From Streptococcus suis 10581 (GTDB lineage: Bacteria > Bacillota > Bacilli > Lactobacillales > Streptococcaceae): 64,000 nucleotides of DNA. The position numbers were made by a program, and so were the translations under genes. Below are positions 10,438 through 20,471 of the stretch, piece by piece. Below the pieces are notes generated by a model. It ran no database searches, was not told where the DNA came from, and was given only the letters and a program-made list of their open reading frames with translations. How positions within the stretch are numbered: position 1 is the first letter of the stretch; every line of letters begins with the position of its first letter. The stretch lies in assembly GCA_000440235.1 (NCBI GenBank), contig ALKQ01000001.1, positions 62,001 to 126,000 on the forward strand, in the 5' to 3' direction.

Positions 10438-11284
10438 TATTGGAGGTACGGGTATAAAAGCGGCCCTGATTGGTTCAGATAAGCAGATAAACTATAGGCA
10501 GGAATGGAAAACGCCATCTAGTTTAGAGGAATTGTTAGGGCTTATGGATAGTATTATTCAGCCTGTAGCGGACTTGGAGGCTATTTCTTTAAGTATCCCT
10601 GGAGCAGTGGATATTGAAACAGGTGTCATCCAGGGGTTGAGTGCGGTTCCTTATATTCATGGGGTGTCTTGGTATGAGTTACTGGAGCAATACGATTGTC
10701 CAATCTTTTTAGAAAATGATGCTAATTGTGTCGGTCTGAGTGAATTGGCTGTTGATGACCAGTTATCGACCTTTGCCTGTGTCGTCTGTGGGACAGGCAT
10801 CGGTGGTGCCTTGATTGTGGATAGAAAACTTATTCGTGGGAAACAAGGTTTCGGTGGCGAATTTGGCTATATGCTGATTGCTACTGGTAAGGGACCTCTA
10901 AAAAATTGGTCCCAACTGGCTTCGACAGGGAGTTTGGTCAGACGGGTTGCTAGTCAGTATGAGGAAGCTGTTGAAGATTGGAATGGCAAGCGGATTTTTG
11001 AACTAGCAGAACAGGGTGACGAGGTATGTCAATTAGCTATTGAAGAGATGACACGCAATCTAGCCTATGGTATATTAAACATCTCCTATTTTCTTGAGCC
11101 AGAAGTGCTGGTTATGGGTGGTTCTATTAGTCAAAATCCAGTCTTTATTCAAGCCATTCAGGAGCAACTAGAGGCTATTCAAAAGGAATATCCAGAAGAA
11201 TTTCCATATCTACCTGTTATTCGTGCCTGCCACTACCAGCAGGATGCCAACCTCATGGGTGCCTATATGAAGACTCTACAATAA
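10418..11284 (+). CDS. ROK-family sugar kinase
   Basis: The protein has 288 residues. The ATP-binding motif FDIGGTGIKAALIG is at the N-terminus, an ENDANC segment with its sugar-binding Asp follows near residue 105, and GTGIGGALIVDRKLIRG is near residue 125. There is no N-terminal DNA-binding domain, so it is a kinase and not a NagC-type repressor. The ATG at 10418 follows AAAGGAG. The open frame to 10361 would put 19 extra residues before the glycine motif. By operon context it may phosphorylate mannose or N-acetylglucosamine released by its neighbours; the exact sugar is not shown by sequence. Confidence 0.88.
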   Translation: MVVVCFDIGGTGIKAALIGSDKQINYRQEWKTPSSLEELLGLMDSIIQPVADLEAISLSIPGAVDIETGVIQGLSAVPYIHGVSWYELLEQYDCPIFLENDANCVGLSELAVDDQLSTFACVVCGTGIGGALIVDRKLIRGKQGFGGEFGYMLIATGKGPLKNWSQLASTGSLVRRVASQYEEAVEDWNGKRIFELAEQGDEVCQLAIEEMTRNLAYGILNISYFLEPEVLVMGGSISQNPVFIQAIQEQLEAIQKEYPEEFPYLPVIRACHYQQDANLMGAYMKTLQ

Positions 11285-11296
11285 GGAGAAATAATC

Positions 11297-13177
11297 ATGT
11301 TGCAAATAAACCATTCTTTACAGCTGTCGGAAAAAGGCTTAACTGAGATTTGTTCCTTGCTTGGCTTGGATTGCCAGTTAGAACTTGAAGTTGATGGCAA
11401 GGAGAGTTTGCGGATTGAAGGAACAGCCGGTTCTTACCGTATCCTTGCGCCCAAGGAACATATGATTTACCGTGGCTTGCTTGTTTTGGCTAGTCAGTTG
11501 GCTCAGGGCGAAACTGAAATTCATATCTTAGAAAGACCTGTTTACCGTCAACTTGGTTTTATGGAAGATTGTTCTCGAAACGCTGTTCTGACGGTTGAAG
11601 CCAGCAAGACCTTGATTAGACAACTGGCTTTGATGGGCTATAGCCATTTCCAGCTTTATATGGAAGACACCTATGAACTGCGTGAGGAGCCTTATTTTGG
11701 CTATTTCCGAGGGGCCTATACAAGAGAAGAATTGCAGGCTATTGAGGAGGAGTGCCACCATTACGGTATGGAATTTATCCCGTGTATCCAGACTCTAGCC
11801 CATCTGATTGCCTACCTCAAATGGAACATTTCATCTATTCAGGCCATTCGAGATGTGGACAATATTCTTTTGATCGGGGATGAGAGGACCTACATCTTGA
11901 TTGATAAGATGTTTGAGGCTTTATCCCATCTGAAAACACGGACTATTAACATCGGTATGGATGAGGCCCATCTGGTTGGGCTGGGGCGCTACCTCAATCA
12001 GCATGGCTACCAAAAACGAAGTCTGATTATGTGCCAACACTTGGAACGGGTCTTGGATATTGCTGACAAGTATGGCTTCCATTGTAGTATGTGGAGCGAT
12101 ATGTTCTTCCAGTTGTTGACAGCGAGTAAGGATTACACTGGTCAGTTGGAAATTGACTCGGAAATTCAGGCTTATTTGGACCGATTGAAAGATAGGGTGA
12201 CCCTGATTTATTGGGACTATTACCAGACCAGTCGGGAAAGTTATGCTCAAAAGCTGGCAAGTCATCAGCAGTTGGGAGAACAGATTGCCTTTGCAAGTGG
12301 TGCATGGAAATGGATTGGTTTTACTCCGGATAATGATTTCAGTATGCGGATTGCACCAGAAGCACATGCCGCCTGTCAAGAGTATGGGGTCCAAGAAGTG
12401 ACAGTAACCGCCTGGGGAGATAATGGTGGAGAATGTGCTACCTTCTCGATTTTGCCTAGTCTTCATGCTTGGGCAGAACTCCAGTACCGAGGAAATTTGG
12501 ACTGTCTGGCTGAGCATTTCTATCAGCTGCATCAAGTTTCCCTAGATGACTTCCTGCAATTGGATTTGCCAAATAAGACACCTAGTCACCCAGGTCCAGG
12601 TCATCACGGCTTCAATCCTAGTCGCTATATCTTATACCAGGATATCCTATGTCCCTTGTTGCAGGAGCATATTGATGCCGAAAAAGACAGTGCCTTTTAT
12701 CAGGATTTGACACCTAGATTGGCAGAGATTGGAAGCCGAGCCAAGGGCTATGCCTATCTCTTTGATACCCAGGCTAAGTTGAGTCAGGTGTTGGCTACCA
12801 AGGCAGCTATTTCAGTCCATATTCGTCAGGCCTATCAGGAAGGAAATCATCAAGTCTTGGCTGAGCAAGTTGGGCGCTTGCAAGAGTTGAGAAGGGACTT
12901 GGCGAGCTTCTATCAGGCGCTTAGCAATCAATGGTTGATCGAGAAGAAGGTGTTTGGTCTGGATACAGTGGACATTCGTCTAGGTGGCCTAGATGCTCGC
13001 ATTTGCCGAGCGATCCAGCGGTTGCAAGCCTACCTGAACAATGATATATCTAAACTAGATGAACTAGAAGTGCCTATTCTCCCTTATGATGACTTCCATC
13101 AGGACAAGGGTTTTCGTGCGACAACTGCCAACCAGTGGCAAATTATTGCGACCGCTTCAACCATCTATACAACCTAG
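11297..13177 (+). CDS. GH20 beta-N-acetylhexosaminidase (GH20C-like)
   Basis: This 626-residue protein has no signal peptide or wall anchor, unlike surface GH20 enzymes, so it is cytoplasmic. The Asp-Glu catalytic pair of GH20 is in NIGMDEAHLVGLGRY near residue 220. The sequence matches the layout of the small intracellular GH20C type found in the equivalent pneumococcal locus. It would remove the terminal N-acetylglucosamine left after imported glycans have been trimmed. AAGGAG lies before its ATG. It is the last gene of the mannosidase operon and is followed by a strong terminator. Confidence 0.87.
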   Translation: MLQINHSLQLSEKGLTEICSLLGLDCQLELEVDGKESLRIEGTAGSYRILAPKEHMIYRGLLVLASQLAQGETEIHILERPVYRQLGFMEDCSRNAVLTVEASKTLIRQLALMGYSHFQLYMEDTYELREEPYFGYFRGAYTREELQAIEEECHHYGMEFIPCIQTLAHLIAYLKWNISSIQAIRDVDNILLIGDERTYILIDKMFEALSHLKTRTINIGMDEAHLVGLGRYLNQHGYQKRSLIMCQHLERVLDIADKYGFHCSMWSDMFFQLLTASKDYTGQLEIDSEIQAYLDRLKDRVTLIYWDYYQTSRESYAQKLASHQQLGEQIAFASGAWKWIGFTPDNDFSMRIAPEAHAACQEYGVQEVTVTAWGDNGGECATFSILPSLHAWAELQYRGNLDCLAEHFYQLHQVSLDDFLQLDLPNKTPSHPGPGHHGFNPSRYILYQDILCPLLQEHIDAEKDSAFYQDLTPRLAEIGSRAKGYAYLFDTQAKLSQVLATKAAISVHIRQAYQEGNHQVLAEQVGRLQELRRDLASFYQALSNQWLIEKKVFGLDTVDIRLGGLDARICRAIQRLQAYLNNDISKLDELEVPILPYDDFHQDKGFRATTANQWQIIATASTIYTT

Positions 13178-13183
13178 TAATTT

Positions 13184-13210
13184 TCGAGCTCGAAAGGGCT
13201 CGATTTTTTT
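13184..13210 (+). terminator. Rho-independent terminator after GH20
   Basis: TCGAGC (13184-13189) pairs with GCTCGA (13198-13203) and is followed by T7. It closes the GH125-GH38-ROK-GH20 operon. Confidence 0.8.
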
Positions 13211-13384
13211 ATGCAAATGCTGACTGGAGAAACAAGTTTTATTTATTTTCTACAGAAAGTATATGAGTGACGATAGCTACCTATAATTTGTATAATTTTG
13301 TCTATAATGAGGCAATTCACAGCTAGCTCAAATAAGAGTAAACTAATGATGTAAGGTAAAGTTTAGGAATAGAAAGGAGCTATA

Positions 13385-14314
13385 ATGAAAAACTTCGTAA
13401 AACATCTAAAACAAAATGCCATTTTCTTCTTAATGGTACTGCCGGGAGTTATCTGGCTCATTCTATTTTTCTACATACCGGTATTCGGAAATGTGATTGC
13501 CTTTAAAGATTATCGTCATACAGGTAATGGTTTCTGGGATAGTTTGATACAGAGTGAATGGATTGGTCTGGATAATTTCAAGTTTCTCTTCCAGTCATCG
13601 GATGCCTACATTATTACCAGAAATACCATCTTATACAATCTGGGTTTTATTGTTCTAGGACTGATTTTTGCAGTAGCTATTGCCATTATCTTTAGTGAAA
13701 TGCGGTCGAAGAAGTTGGTGAAGATATACCAAACCACTACATTATTCCCTTATTTCCTTTCTTGGGTTATTATCAGCTTCTTCGTCTATGCATTTTTAAG
13801 TCCTGACAAGGGCCTTATCAATAATATTCTCAAGGGTCTGGGCATGACGACTATCAACTGGTACAGTACACCGACCTATTGGCCCTTCATCTTGCTTTTC
13901 TTAGGAATTTGGAAAGGTTTGGGCTACAACAGTATTATTTATTATGCAACCATTATGGGTATTGACCCAACCTATTATGAGGCTGCGATTGTGGATGGAG
14001 CGACCAAGTGGCAACGCATCCGCTATGTCACCCTTCCTCAGTTAATGCCTCTGATGACTATTTTAACGATTCTGGCTGTCGGAAATATCTTCCGAGCAGA
14101 CTTTGGCCTTTTCTATCAAATCCCGAAAAATTCAGGTCCTCTCTTCAATGTGACTCAAGTCCTTGATACCTACGTTTATCGTGGAATTGCAGGAACAGGG
14201 GACATCGGTATGGCTATCGCAGCAGGCCTCTATCAATCTGTTGTTGGCTGTATCTTGGTGGTAGTGACCAACCTATTTGTTCGGCGATTTGATAAGGAAT
14301 CAGCCTTGTTCTAG
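13385..14314 (+). CDS. Carbohydrate ABC transporter permease 1 (LplB/NgtP1-like)
   Basis: This 309-residue membrane protein has about six hydrophobic segments. The permease EAA loop is visible as EAAIVDGATKWQRIRYVTLP near residue 200, where it docks with the ATPase. It belongs to the CUT1-type LplB branch of binding-protein-dependent permeases. AGAAAGGAG precedes the ATG. It is followed nine bases later by the second permease. The pneumococcal N-glycan transporter NgtP1 is the closest functional parallel by context; substrate assignment is inferred. No ATPase is encoded in this operon, which fits energisation by the shared MsmK encoded at 21439. Confidence 0.88.
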   Translation: MKNFVKHLKQNAIFFLMVLPGVIWLILFFYIPVFGNVIAFKDYRHTGNGFWDSLIQSEWIGLDNFKFLFQSSDAYIITRNTILYNLGFIVLGLIFAVAIAIIFSEMRSKKLVKIYQTTTLFPYFLSWVIISFFVYAFLSPDKGLINNILKGLGMTTINWYSTPTYWPFILLFLGIWKGLGYNSIIYYATIMGIDPTYYEAAIVDGATKWQRIRYVTLPQLMPLMTILTILAVGNIFRADFGLFYQIPKNSGPLFNVTQVLDTYVYRGIAGTGDIGMAIAAGLYQSVVGCILVVVTNLFVRRFDKESALF

Positions 14315-14323
14315 GAGGGGAAT

Positions 14324-15247
14324 ATGAAAAAAAAGAAAGAAATTAGCTCTGTTTCCATCCATTCATTCAGTAAGAAGACAGATTTATTCTTCTCTAGCTT
14401 ACTAGGACTATTTGCCTTGTCTTGTACTCTTCCATTTGTCTTCGTGATTATTATTTCAATGACAGATGAAAAGAGCCTGGCTATCAACGGTTACTCTTTT
14501 TGGCCAGAACAATGGAGTTTAGCAGGCTACGAATACCTCTTCCAGCTCAAGGATCAGATTTTTCAAGCCCTCTTCATTACTTTCTTTGTAACGATTGTAG
14601 GAACTAGTTTGAATGTCTTTTTCACAGTTCTCTACGCCTATGCCATTTCGAGAAACAGTTTCAGATACCGAAGATTTTTTACCCTGATGGCTCTCTTTAC
14701 CATGCTGTTTAGCGCAGGGACCATTCCAACTTATATCGTCATGACCTCATTCTTAAATCTTAAGGATACAGTAGCAGCCTTGATTTTGCCCATGTTGCTG
14801 TCCCCATTTAATATCATGGTGATGAGGTCCTTCTTTAGAAAGACCATTCCCGAGTCTATTATTGAGTCGGCTAGGATTGACGGGGCTAGTGAATTGCGGA
14901 TTTTCTTCCAAATTTGCTTGCCACTAACCTTACCAGGTATCGCAACCATTGCTCTCTTTACAGCTCTCGCTTTTTGGAATGACTGGTACAATGCTCTCCT
15001 CTATATCCAGAGCGACAATCTATTCCCCTTGCAATATCTGTTAATGAAAATTCAGGCCAATATCCAGTATCTCTCTGAAAATGCAGCAGCGGCAGCTGCC
15101 ATGTCTTCAGAAGTTGCAGGAGCCCTACCAAAAGAAGCAACCCGTATGGCCATTGTTGTTGTGTCGACACTTCCGATTGCCTGCCTCTATCCCTTCTTCC
15201 AACGTTACTTTGTCAAAGGTTTGACCATCGGAGGAGTGAAGGAGTAG
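14324..15247 (+). CDS. Carbohydrate ABC transporter permease 2 (LplC/NgtP2-like)
   Basis: This 307-residue membrane protein has six predicted transmembrane segments and an EAA loop near residue 185 (ESARIDGASELRIFFQICLP). It belongs to the LplC/YtcP branch that pairs with LplB-type permeases. GGAGGGG lies just before the ATG. Together with the upstream permease it would form the channel for imported N-glycan. A weak hairpin with a T tract follows the stop (about 15243-15271) and may attenuate transcription into the lipoprotein gene; this is tentative. Confidence 0.88.
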   Translation: MKKKKEISSVSIHSFSKKTDLFFSSLLGLFALSCTLPFVFVIIISMTDEKSLAINGYSFWPEQWSLAGYEYLFQLKDQIFQALFITFFVTIVGTSLNVFFTVLYAYAISRNSFRYRRFFTLMALFTMLFSAGTIPTYIVMTSFLNLKDTVAALILPMLLSPFNIMVMRSFFRKTIPESIIESARIDGASELRIFFQICLPLTLPGIATIALFTALAFWNDWYNALLYIQSDNLFPLQYLLMKIQANIQYLSENAAAAAAMSSEVAGALPKEATRMAIVVVSTLPIACLYPFFQRYFVKGLTIGGVKE

Positions 15248-15321
15248 AGAACTGCTCTTACTCTATTTTTTATCGTATTCCATACTTCATTATCTCAAAA
15301 AGAAAAGAAAGGAACAGCCAA

Positions 15322-16803
15322 ATGAAAACATGGAAAAAATTTGCCTATTCTTGCGTGACCCTGGTGTCCGCAGCAACCCTTGCTGCTTGCGGTAGTTTGA
15401 CCGGAAACAAGACTACCTCAAGTAGTGCTACAAGTGAGGATGGCTTGACCAATATCCTCATGTATCAGATTGGTGATGCGCCGAAAAATATCGATGTCCT
15501 CTTGGAAAATGCCAATAAGATTATCGAAAAAGAAGCAGGTGCTCATCTGGACATTAAGTATATCTCATGGGGTGACTATAAGGATAAAATGGCCATCATT
15601 ACCTCATCAGGTGAGGAATATGATATCGCCTTTGCGGATAACTATATCATCAATGCTCAAAAAGGTGCCTATGCAGATTTGACAGAACTTTATAAAAAAG
15701 AAGGTAAGGCCCTGTATGATATTATCGACCCTGCCTATATCAAAGGAAATACCATTAACGGAAAAATTTACGCCGTTCCTGTCATTGGTAACGTAGCAAG
15801 TCAACAGATGCTTTCCTTCAATCAAGACTTAGTTGATAAGTATAGTTTTGATATTTCTAAGGTAGACAGCTACGATGATATTGAACCAATGTTGGCAACC
15901 ATCAAAGAAAAAGAAGCAGATGTTACACCACTTGCCTGGGTTAAATCTAGCAAACCATCAACAGATGGCTTGGAATTTCCGGCAGGTAATGAGTTACCGT
16001 TAGCTATTGACTTGCAGGGAGATGATACCAAGGTAGTAAATCCATTTGAAGTGGATCGTCATATGAATAACCTCCGTACCATCCATAAATACTACAAGTC
16101 TGGTTATGTATTAGCAGATGCTGCAACGACTGATGCTACCTTCTCCTTGGATGTGGCTAACTGGTTTGTTCGTGAAGAAACTCAAGGCCCTGCTGACTTT
16201 GGTGACAGCTTACTGTCAACTGTTGCAGGCTATAAGATTACTTCTAAACCAATTACAGGTGCTTACAAAACAAGTGGTTCTACACAAGTAGCAAACTTTG
16301 TTATTTCAAAAACTTCTAAGAATAAAGAAAAGGCTATGGAAGTATTGACCCTTATCAATACAAATCCAGAATTGCTCAATGGTCTTGTATTTGGTCCAGA
16401 GGGAGTGAACTGGGAAAAAGACCCAAGTGCTGACAACCGTATCAAATTGTTGGATGGCTACAAAGGTGACACTCGTATGTCTGCTTGGAACACAGGTAAC
16501 AGCCAAATTCTTTACATCACTGATAGAGTGACTGATGAAGATGTGAAAAAAGCAGAAGCATTGCTGGCAGGTGCAGAAGAATCTCCACTTCTAGGTTTCA
16601 ACTTCAATGCGGATGCAGTTAAGACAGAAATCACAAGTATCCAAAATATCATGAGCCAATATGCAGCAAGTATCAATACTGGTACTGTAGACCCAGATGT
16701 AGCAGTTCCAGAAATGCTGAAAAAATTAGAGGCGGAAGAATCCTACAAAAAAGTAAAAGAAGAAATGCAAAAACAATACGATGAGTTTTTGGCGAACAAA
16801 TAA
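15322..16803 (+). CDS. Extracellular sugar-binding lipoprotein (NgtS-like)
   Basis: This 493-residue protein has a lipoprotein signal peptide with lipobox LAAC at residues 20-23, then a Ser/Thr-rich linker and a solute-binding fold. It contains DUF3502-like C-terminal sequence, as in LplA-type binding proteins that accompany LplB/LplC permeases. It would capture glycans at the outer membrane face and deliver them to the two permeases encoded just upstream. AAAGGAA lies before the ATG. The endoglycosidase and mannosidase genes nearby suggest that the ligand is an N-glycan, as for pneumococcal NgtS. Confidence 0.88.
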   Translation: MKTWKKFAYSCVTLVSAATLAACGSLTGNKTTSSSATSEDGLTNILMYQIGDAPKNIDVLLENANKIIEKEAGAHLDIKYISWGDYKDKMAIITSSGEEYDIAFADNYIINAQKGAYADLTELYKKEGKALYDIIDPAYIKGNTINGKIYAVPVIGNVASQQMLSFNQDLVDKYSFDISKVDSYDDIEPMLATIKEKEADVTPLAWVKSSKPSTDGLEFPAGNELPLAIDLQGDDTKVVNPFEVDRHMNNLRTIHKYYKSGYVLADAATTDATFSLDVANWFVREETQGPADFGDSLLSTVAGYKITSKPITGAYKTSGSTQVANFVISKTSKNKEKAMEVLTLINTNPELLNGLVFGPEGVNWEKDPSADNRIKLLDGYKGDTRMSAWNTGNSQILYITDRVTDEDVKKAEALLAGAEESPLLGFNFNADAVKTEITSIQNIMSQYAASINTGTVDPDVAVPEMLKKLEAEESYKKVKEEMQKQYDEFLANK

Positions 16804-16828
16804 TCAATCATAGATGATGGAGTGTGAA

Positions 16829-16862
16829 CAGAGGTTGGGCTTGGCTCAATCTCTGTTTGATT
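16829..16862 (+). terminator. Terminator after the binding-protein gene
   Basis: CAGAGGTTGGGC (16829-16840) pairs with GCTCAATCTCTG (16844-16855) through two G-U pairs and a 3-base loop. The tail TTTGATTTTA is only moderately T-rich, so read-through into the regulatory genes is possible. Confidence 0.6.
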
Positions 16863-16925
16863 TTATGTTAATATATACAAATATACATAATTGTGATAAA
16901 ATAAGTGTAAAAGGAGGGTTTTCAG

Positions 16926-17531
16926 ATGACTAGTTGGTTAGATAGATTTTTTACTCTTTTTTTCTTTCTCATGAAATTGAGTGCCATTTATTTGGTTCTT
17001 GTCTTGCTAGGAGGTGTCTTACTAGGTATTTCGCCAGCTAATGGAACCTTACTCTATCTTTATGATAACTACCATTTAGATGCTTCTAAGTACCAGTTTC
17101 GAGAGGCCTTCCGTTATTATAAGGACCACTTTATTCAGCTCAATCTTAGTTTGGGCTTCATTTTGTCGCTATTGCTTGTCCTGTTTAGTGGGATATGGCT
17201 CGTCATTCATCTAAATCAGACTTGGTGGATGTTAGCCGTTTTGATCACAAATGTCGTCGCCTTCCTCTATGTATTCTCGCTTTATGGACTTTATTTAAAA
17301 TTGCAGGTTCATTTTGATTTCTCACTTAAAACAGGTTTACAGCTAGCAGCTATTTCTATCTTTTTGGATTGGAAATCTCTGGTCAAATTTCTGCTGGGTA
17401 GTTTAGTCTGTTGCCTCTTGCTAGTCAAGCTTCCTCTACTTCTGTTTTTCTTTCTGCCCACTGTTTGGTTACTGTTTCTTTATGATAGCTTTGACCCGAT
17501 TTACCAGAAAGTTGATAAGGATTATTTATGA
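16926..17531 (+). CDS. DUF624 (YesL-type) membrane protein
   Basis: This 201-residue, highly hydrophobic protein has four or five membrane segments. YesL/DUF624 proteins typically lie beside YesM/YesN two-component systems and LplABC-type sugar importers, exactly as here; their molecular role is unknown. AAGGAGGG precedes the ATG. Its stop codon overlaps the start of the histidine kinase by four bases (ATGA), so the three regulatory genes are translationally coupled. Confidence 0.85.
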   Translation: MTSWLDRFFTLFFFLMKLSAIYLVLVLLGGVLLGISPANGTLLYLYDNYHLDASKYQFREAFRYYKDHFIQLNLSLGFILSLLLVLFSGIWLVIHLNQTWWMLAVLITNVVAFLYVFSLYGLYLKLQVHFDFSLKTGLQLAAISIFLDWKSLVKFLLGSLVCCLLLVKLPLLLFFFLPTVWLLFLYDSFDPIYQKVDKDYL

Positions 17532-19177
17532 GAAAGTTTCTGATTCATACTCTCTTGAGGAGTTATTCCTGTCTAGTAATTGGGATAGTTATTTTCTTTG
17601 GTGGAGTTTTATCTTATATTAGTTGGTATCAGTATGATAGTAATCGAGTTCGTATTCAACAGGAAGTTGCAGATGGTTTGAAGGAGGAATTGGATTATTA
17701 TCAAGACCGGGTTGGCAACTATCTGGCGGATTATATCACGGATAGGGATAGGCTAGACAGTCTATATCAGTATTTTCAATTGTCCCCGGCTCAATACCAA
17801 AATTGGTTACTCAACCATCCACACCTAATGGTCAAGAGAATTTCTCTACAGGATTTAGTTCGAACCCTCTATCTCTACTATCCTTTTGTAGAAGGAATAG
17901 ACATAGCTCCTATGGATGCAGATAGTGTATTTGTATCAACCGTTCATTTGAAATCAGGTAAAAAAGTTGCTGCCGAAAGCTACAAGGCTCCCCAGCATAG
18001 TATCTCCATGACCTTGTTTTCTCCTGTAACGACGGAGGGGATTGCGACCATCTATGTAACGATTGATTCAGATTTACTAGACCAGTATATCCAGAGGAAG
18101 ACTGACCTACCTATGAAGGTTCGAATTCGAGATTCTTTGGAAAGAGAGTTTTATAGCCTGCGACCTGAGGCCAAGACCTCGCCTATTTCCTATCGGATAA
18201 GCGGGGATTTGCTCTTGGAAGTTGGTGTTGATCGGCAACACGCTCTTCAGTCTGTAGGCGGTCTAGTTACTATTATTTTTCTAGGAAGTAGCTGTTTGAT
18301 TGCTCTCTTATTGCTCGTTCTAAGGAGGGTCTTTAAACGATATGAGGTACAGGTCTTGGATATTGTGGACACCATGCAAGAGATTCGTGGTTCAGATAGA
18401 AATCTACGCTTGCAGACGGACAATAAAGAGCAAGAAATGCATCTCATTTCATCAGAAATCAACCAGATGTTAGATGCCCTAGATCAGAGCATTCAAGATA
18501 TCTATCGCTTGCAGTTAGCTCAGAAAGATGCCAATATGCGGGCCTTACAAGCTCAAATCAATCCACATTTTCTTTACAATACCTTGGAGTTTTTCCGTAT
18601 GTATGCCGTGAGCAAGCAGATGGATGAACTAGGGGATATGATTTATGAATTTTCTAGTCTGCTCCGCAGTAGTGTGACACAGACCAAGATGACGACTGTG
18701 GCGGAAGAGCTCTCTTTTTGTGAAAAACATAGTTACATTTGTCAAATTCGTTACCCTCGTTCCATTGCCTATGCCTATCAGATTGAACCAGGTTGTGAAA
18801 ATGTAGAAATTCCACGCTTTGTCATTCAGCCCCTAGTAGAAAATTATTTTGTTCATGGAGTTGATTTGAAACGCAAGAATAATGCGCTCAGTGTCAAGGC
18901 TCTTAGGCATGGACAGGACATGGAAATTCTCATCAGAGATAATGGTAAGGGGATGGAGCAAGGAATTTTGGAAGCTTATCAACATCTATTGGCCAGTCGA
19001 GAACTCACCCAGGACAATCATTCGAAATCAATCGGATTACGGAATGTTCATGAACGTTTACTCCTATATTTTGGAGAACGCTACCATATCAAATTAGAAT
19101 CTAGAGAAGGGGGAGGGGTGACCTATTCCATTTTGCTTGAGAAGGTCTTGCCCCAAGGTGATGGAAATGAACTATAA
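17528..19177 (+). CDS. Sensor histidine kinase, YesM/LytS-like family
   Basis: This 549-residue protein has a membrane segment near residues 15-35, an extracellular sensor domain to about residue 240, a second membrane segment, a HAMP-like linker, and a His_kinase domain. The phospho-acceptor His is in AQINPHFLYNTLEF near residue 345. A HATPase domain follows with motifs PLVENYFVHG and RDNGKGM. The YesM class senses carbohydrates, often with a binding-protein partner. It overlaps the response regulator gene, so the two are made together. In pneumococcus the comparable TCS07 controls N-glycan use; that equivalence is inferred. Confidence 0.93.
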   Translation: MRKFLIHTLLRSYSCLVIGIVIFFGGVLSYISWYQYDSNRVRIQQEVADGLKEELDYYQDRVGNYLADYITDRDRLDSLYQYFQLSPAQYQNWLLNHPHLMVKRISLQDLVRTLYLYYPFVEGIDIAPMDADSVFVSTVHLKSGKKVAAESYKAPQHSISMTLFSPVTTEGIATIYVTIDSDLLDQYIQRKTDLPMKVRIRDSLEREFYSLRPEAKTSPISYRISGDLLLEVGVDRQHALQSVGGLVTIIFLGSSCLIALLLLVLRRVFKRYEVQVLDIVDTMQEIRGSDRNLRLQTDNKEQEMHLISSEINQMLDALDQSIQDIYRLQLAQKDANMRALQAQINPHFLYNTLEFFRMYAVSKQMDELGDMIYEFSSLLRSSVTQTKMTTVAEELSFCEKHSYICQIRYPRSIAYAYQIEPGCENVEIPRFVIQPLVENYFVHGVDLKRKNNALSVKALRHGQDMEILIRDNGKGMEQGILEAYQHLLASRELTQDNHSKSIGLRNVHERLLLYFGERYHIKLESREGGGVTYSILLEKVLPQGDGNEL

Positions 19178-20459
19178 GATGCTAGTGGTTGATGATGAGT
19201 ATATGATCCTCGAAGGAATCAAGCACCTCCTGCCTTACCAGGATTACCATGTGGACATTGTCTTTACTGCTGAAAATGCTGAGGAAGCCCTCGACTATGT
19301 TTCTAAGAACGCTGTTGATTTGGTTTTGACAGATGTCAGTATGCCAGAAATGACGGGTTTAGAAATGATTAGTCAGATGAAGGAGTTAGTGCCAGACATT
19401 CATATCATTATCATGTCTGGTTTCCAGGAGTTTGAATACGCCCGTAAGGCTATTTCTCTGGGGGCATTGGACTATCTAGTTAAACCAATCAATAAACAGG
19501 AGCTTGCTAGTCTTCTTCAACAACTACCAAGCTTGAAAAAAGATATAGATAGAGATTATATCAAGGGGTTCTTAGATGGTACTGTGGAGGCTCAGGATTT
19601 TCTGGCTCATTCTAATAAAAAGTGGTTGGTTGTAAATAGGCAGGCAAATGAACGGGATCATGCTCGAGCGAAAAATATTCTACACCAGGTTTACTATTTT
19701 CAGTTGACAGATGGTCATATAGAGGGTAGTCTATATAAAGAGGAAATTACCCCAGAAACGACAATTCAAGAAGTGGTGGATAAGGTAGAACGGTATGTTT
19801 TTTACCAAAGCTTATCAGGTGATTTACAGGCGACTACGGCCAGTCTTTACAAGGATATGGAACCCCTTCTGCGTGCGGGTCAATTAGGGAAAATCATCTC
19901 TGTTTTACCAGAGATAGCAGATAAGCTACGGGAAAGTACCCCGGCTGTCTACTTGACCAAGCAATTTTTTAATCAGATTATGTCAGATGTTTTCTACTAT
20001 TTTAACGAAGTAGACCATCAACGCTTAGAATCCTTCTATCTGCAGGTAGAAGCTAGTCAGGACTTGGATCAGCTCTTGACCTATTTTAAGGAGTATCTGA
20101 AAAAGTTTTCTGAAGGTTCTTCCTATAGTCCTCATGTTCAAGAAGTTGTGACCATTGTGAACCAGCAATATGCTAAAGAATTGACCTTGAAAGACATGAG
20201 TGCCCGACTATATTTAAATACCGTCTATCTGGGACAACTGATTAAAAAGGAAACCGGGCATACCTTTGCAGAATTGCTCAATCATCAGCGGATCAAGGTA
20301 GCCCAACAGCTGCTTTTAAGTAGCCCCCTGGGGATTGAAGAAATTTGCTTCCAGGTTGGCTATACCAATGTGGGCTATTTCTATAAAATATTCAAACGAA
20401 TTTGTGGAGAATCTCCAAAGAATTATCGCCAAAAACTAGGGCGATTGCAGACAGAATGA
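19167..20459 (+). CDS. Response regulator with AraC-type DNA-binding domain (YesN-like)
   Basis: The protein has 430 residues. The receiver domain has its acidic pair at VVDDEYMILEG and the phospho-Asp in VLTDVSMPEMTG near residue 55. The C-terminal 100 residues form two AraC helix-turn-helix motifs ending in FYKIFKRICGESPKNYRQ. The ATG at 19167 is chosen because AAGGTG lies six bases before it; ATG at 19161 and an upstream TTG fit worse. It overlaps the kinase by 11 bp. Its targets are probably the transporter and glycosidase operons; no binding site was identified. Confidence 0.9.
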   Translation: MNYKMLVVDDEYMILEGIKHLLPYQDYHVDIVFTAENAEEALDYVSKNAVDLVLTDVSMPEMTGLEMISQMKELVPDIHIIIMSGFQEFEYARKAISLGALDYLVKPINKQELASLLQQLPSLKKDIDRDYIKGFLDGTVEAQDFLAHSNKKWLVVNRQANERDHARAKNILHQVYYFQLTDGHIEGSLYKEEITPETTIQEVVDKVERYVFYQSLSGDLQATTASLYKDMEPLLRAGQLGKIISVLPEIADKLRESTPAVYLTKQFFNQIMSDVFYYFNEVDHQRLESFYLQVEASQDLDQLLTYFKEYLKKFSEGSSYSPHVQEVVTIVNQQYAKELTLKDMSARLYLNTVYLGQLIKKETGHTFAELLNHQRIKVAQQLLLSSPLGIEEICFQVGYTNVGYFYKIFKRICGESPKNYRQKLGRLQTE

Positions 20460-20471
20460 AAGTGAGGCCAG

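Noticed and set aside
11921..12535. 204-codon antisense frame in the GH20 gene
   Set aside because: A shadow of a clear glycoside hydrolase gene.
13261..13384. Three TATAAT-like hexamers before the permease operon
   Set aside because: None has a matching -35. The promoter is probably activator-dependent, but which one is used cannot be decided from sequence.
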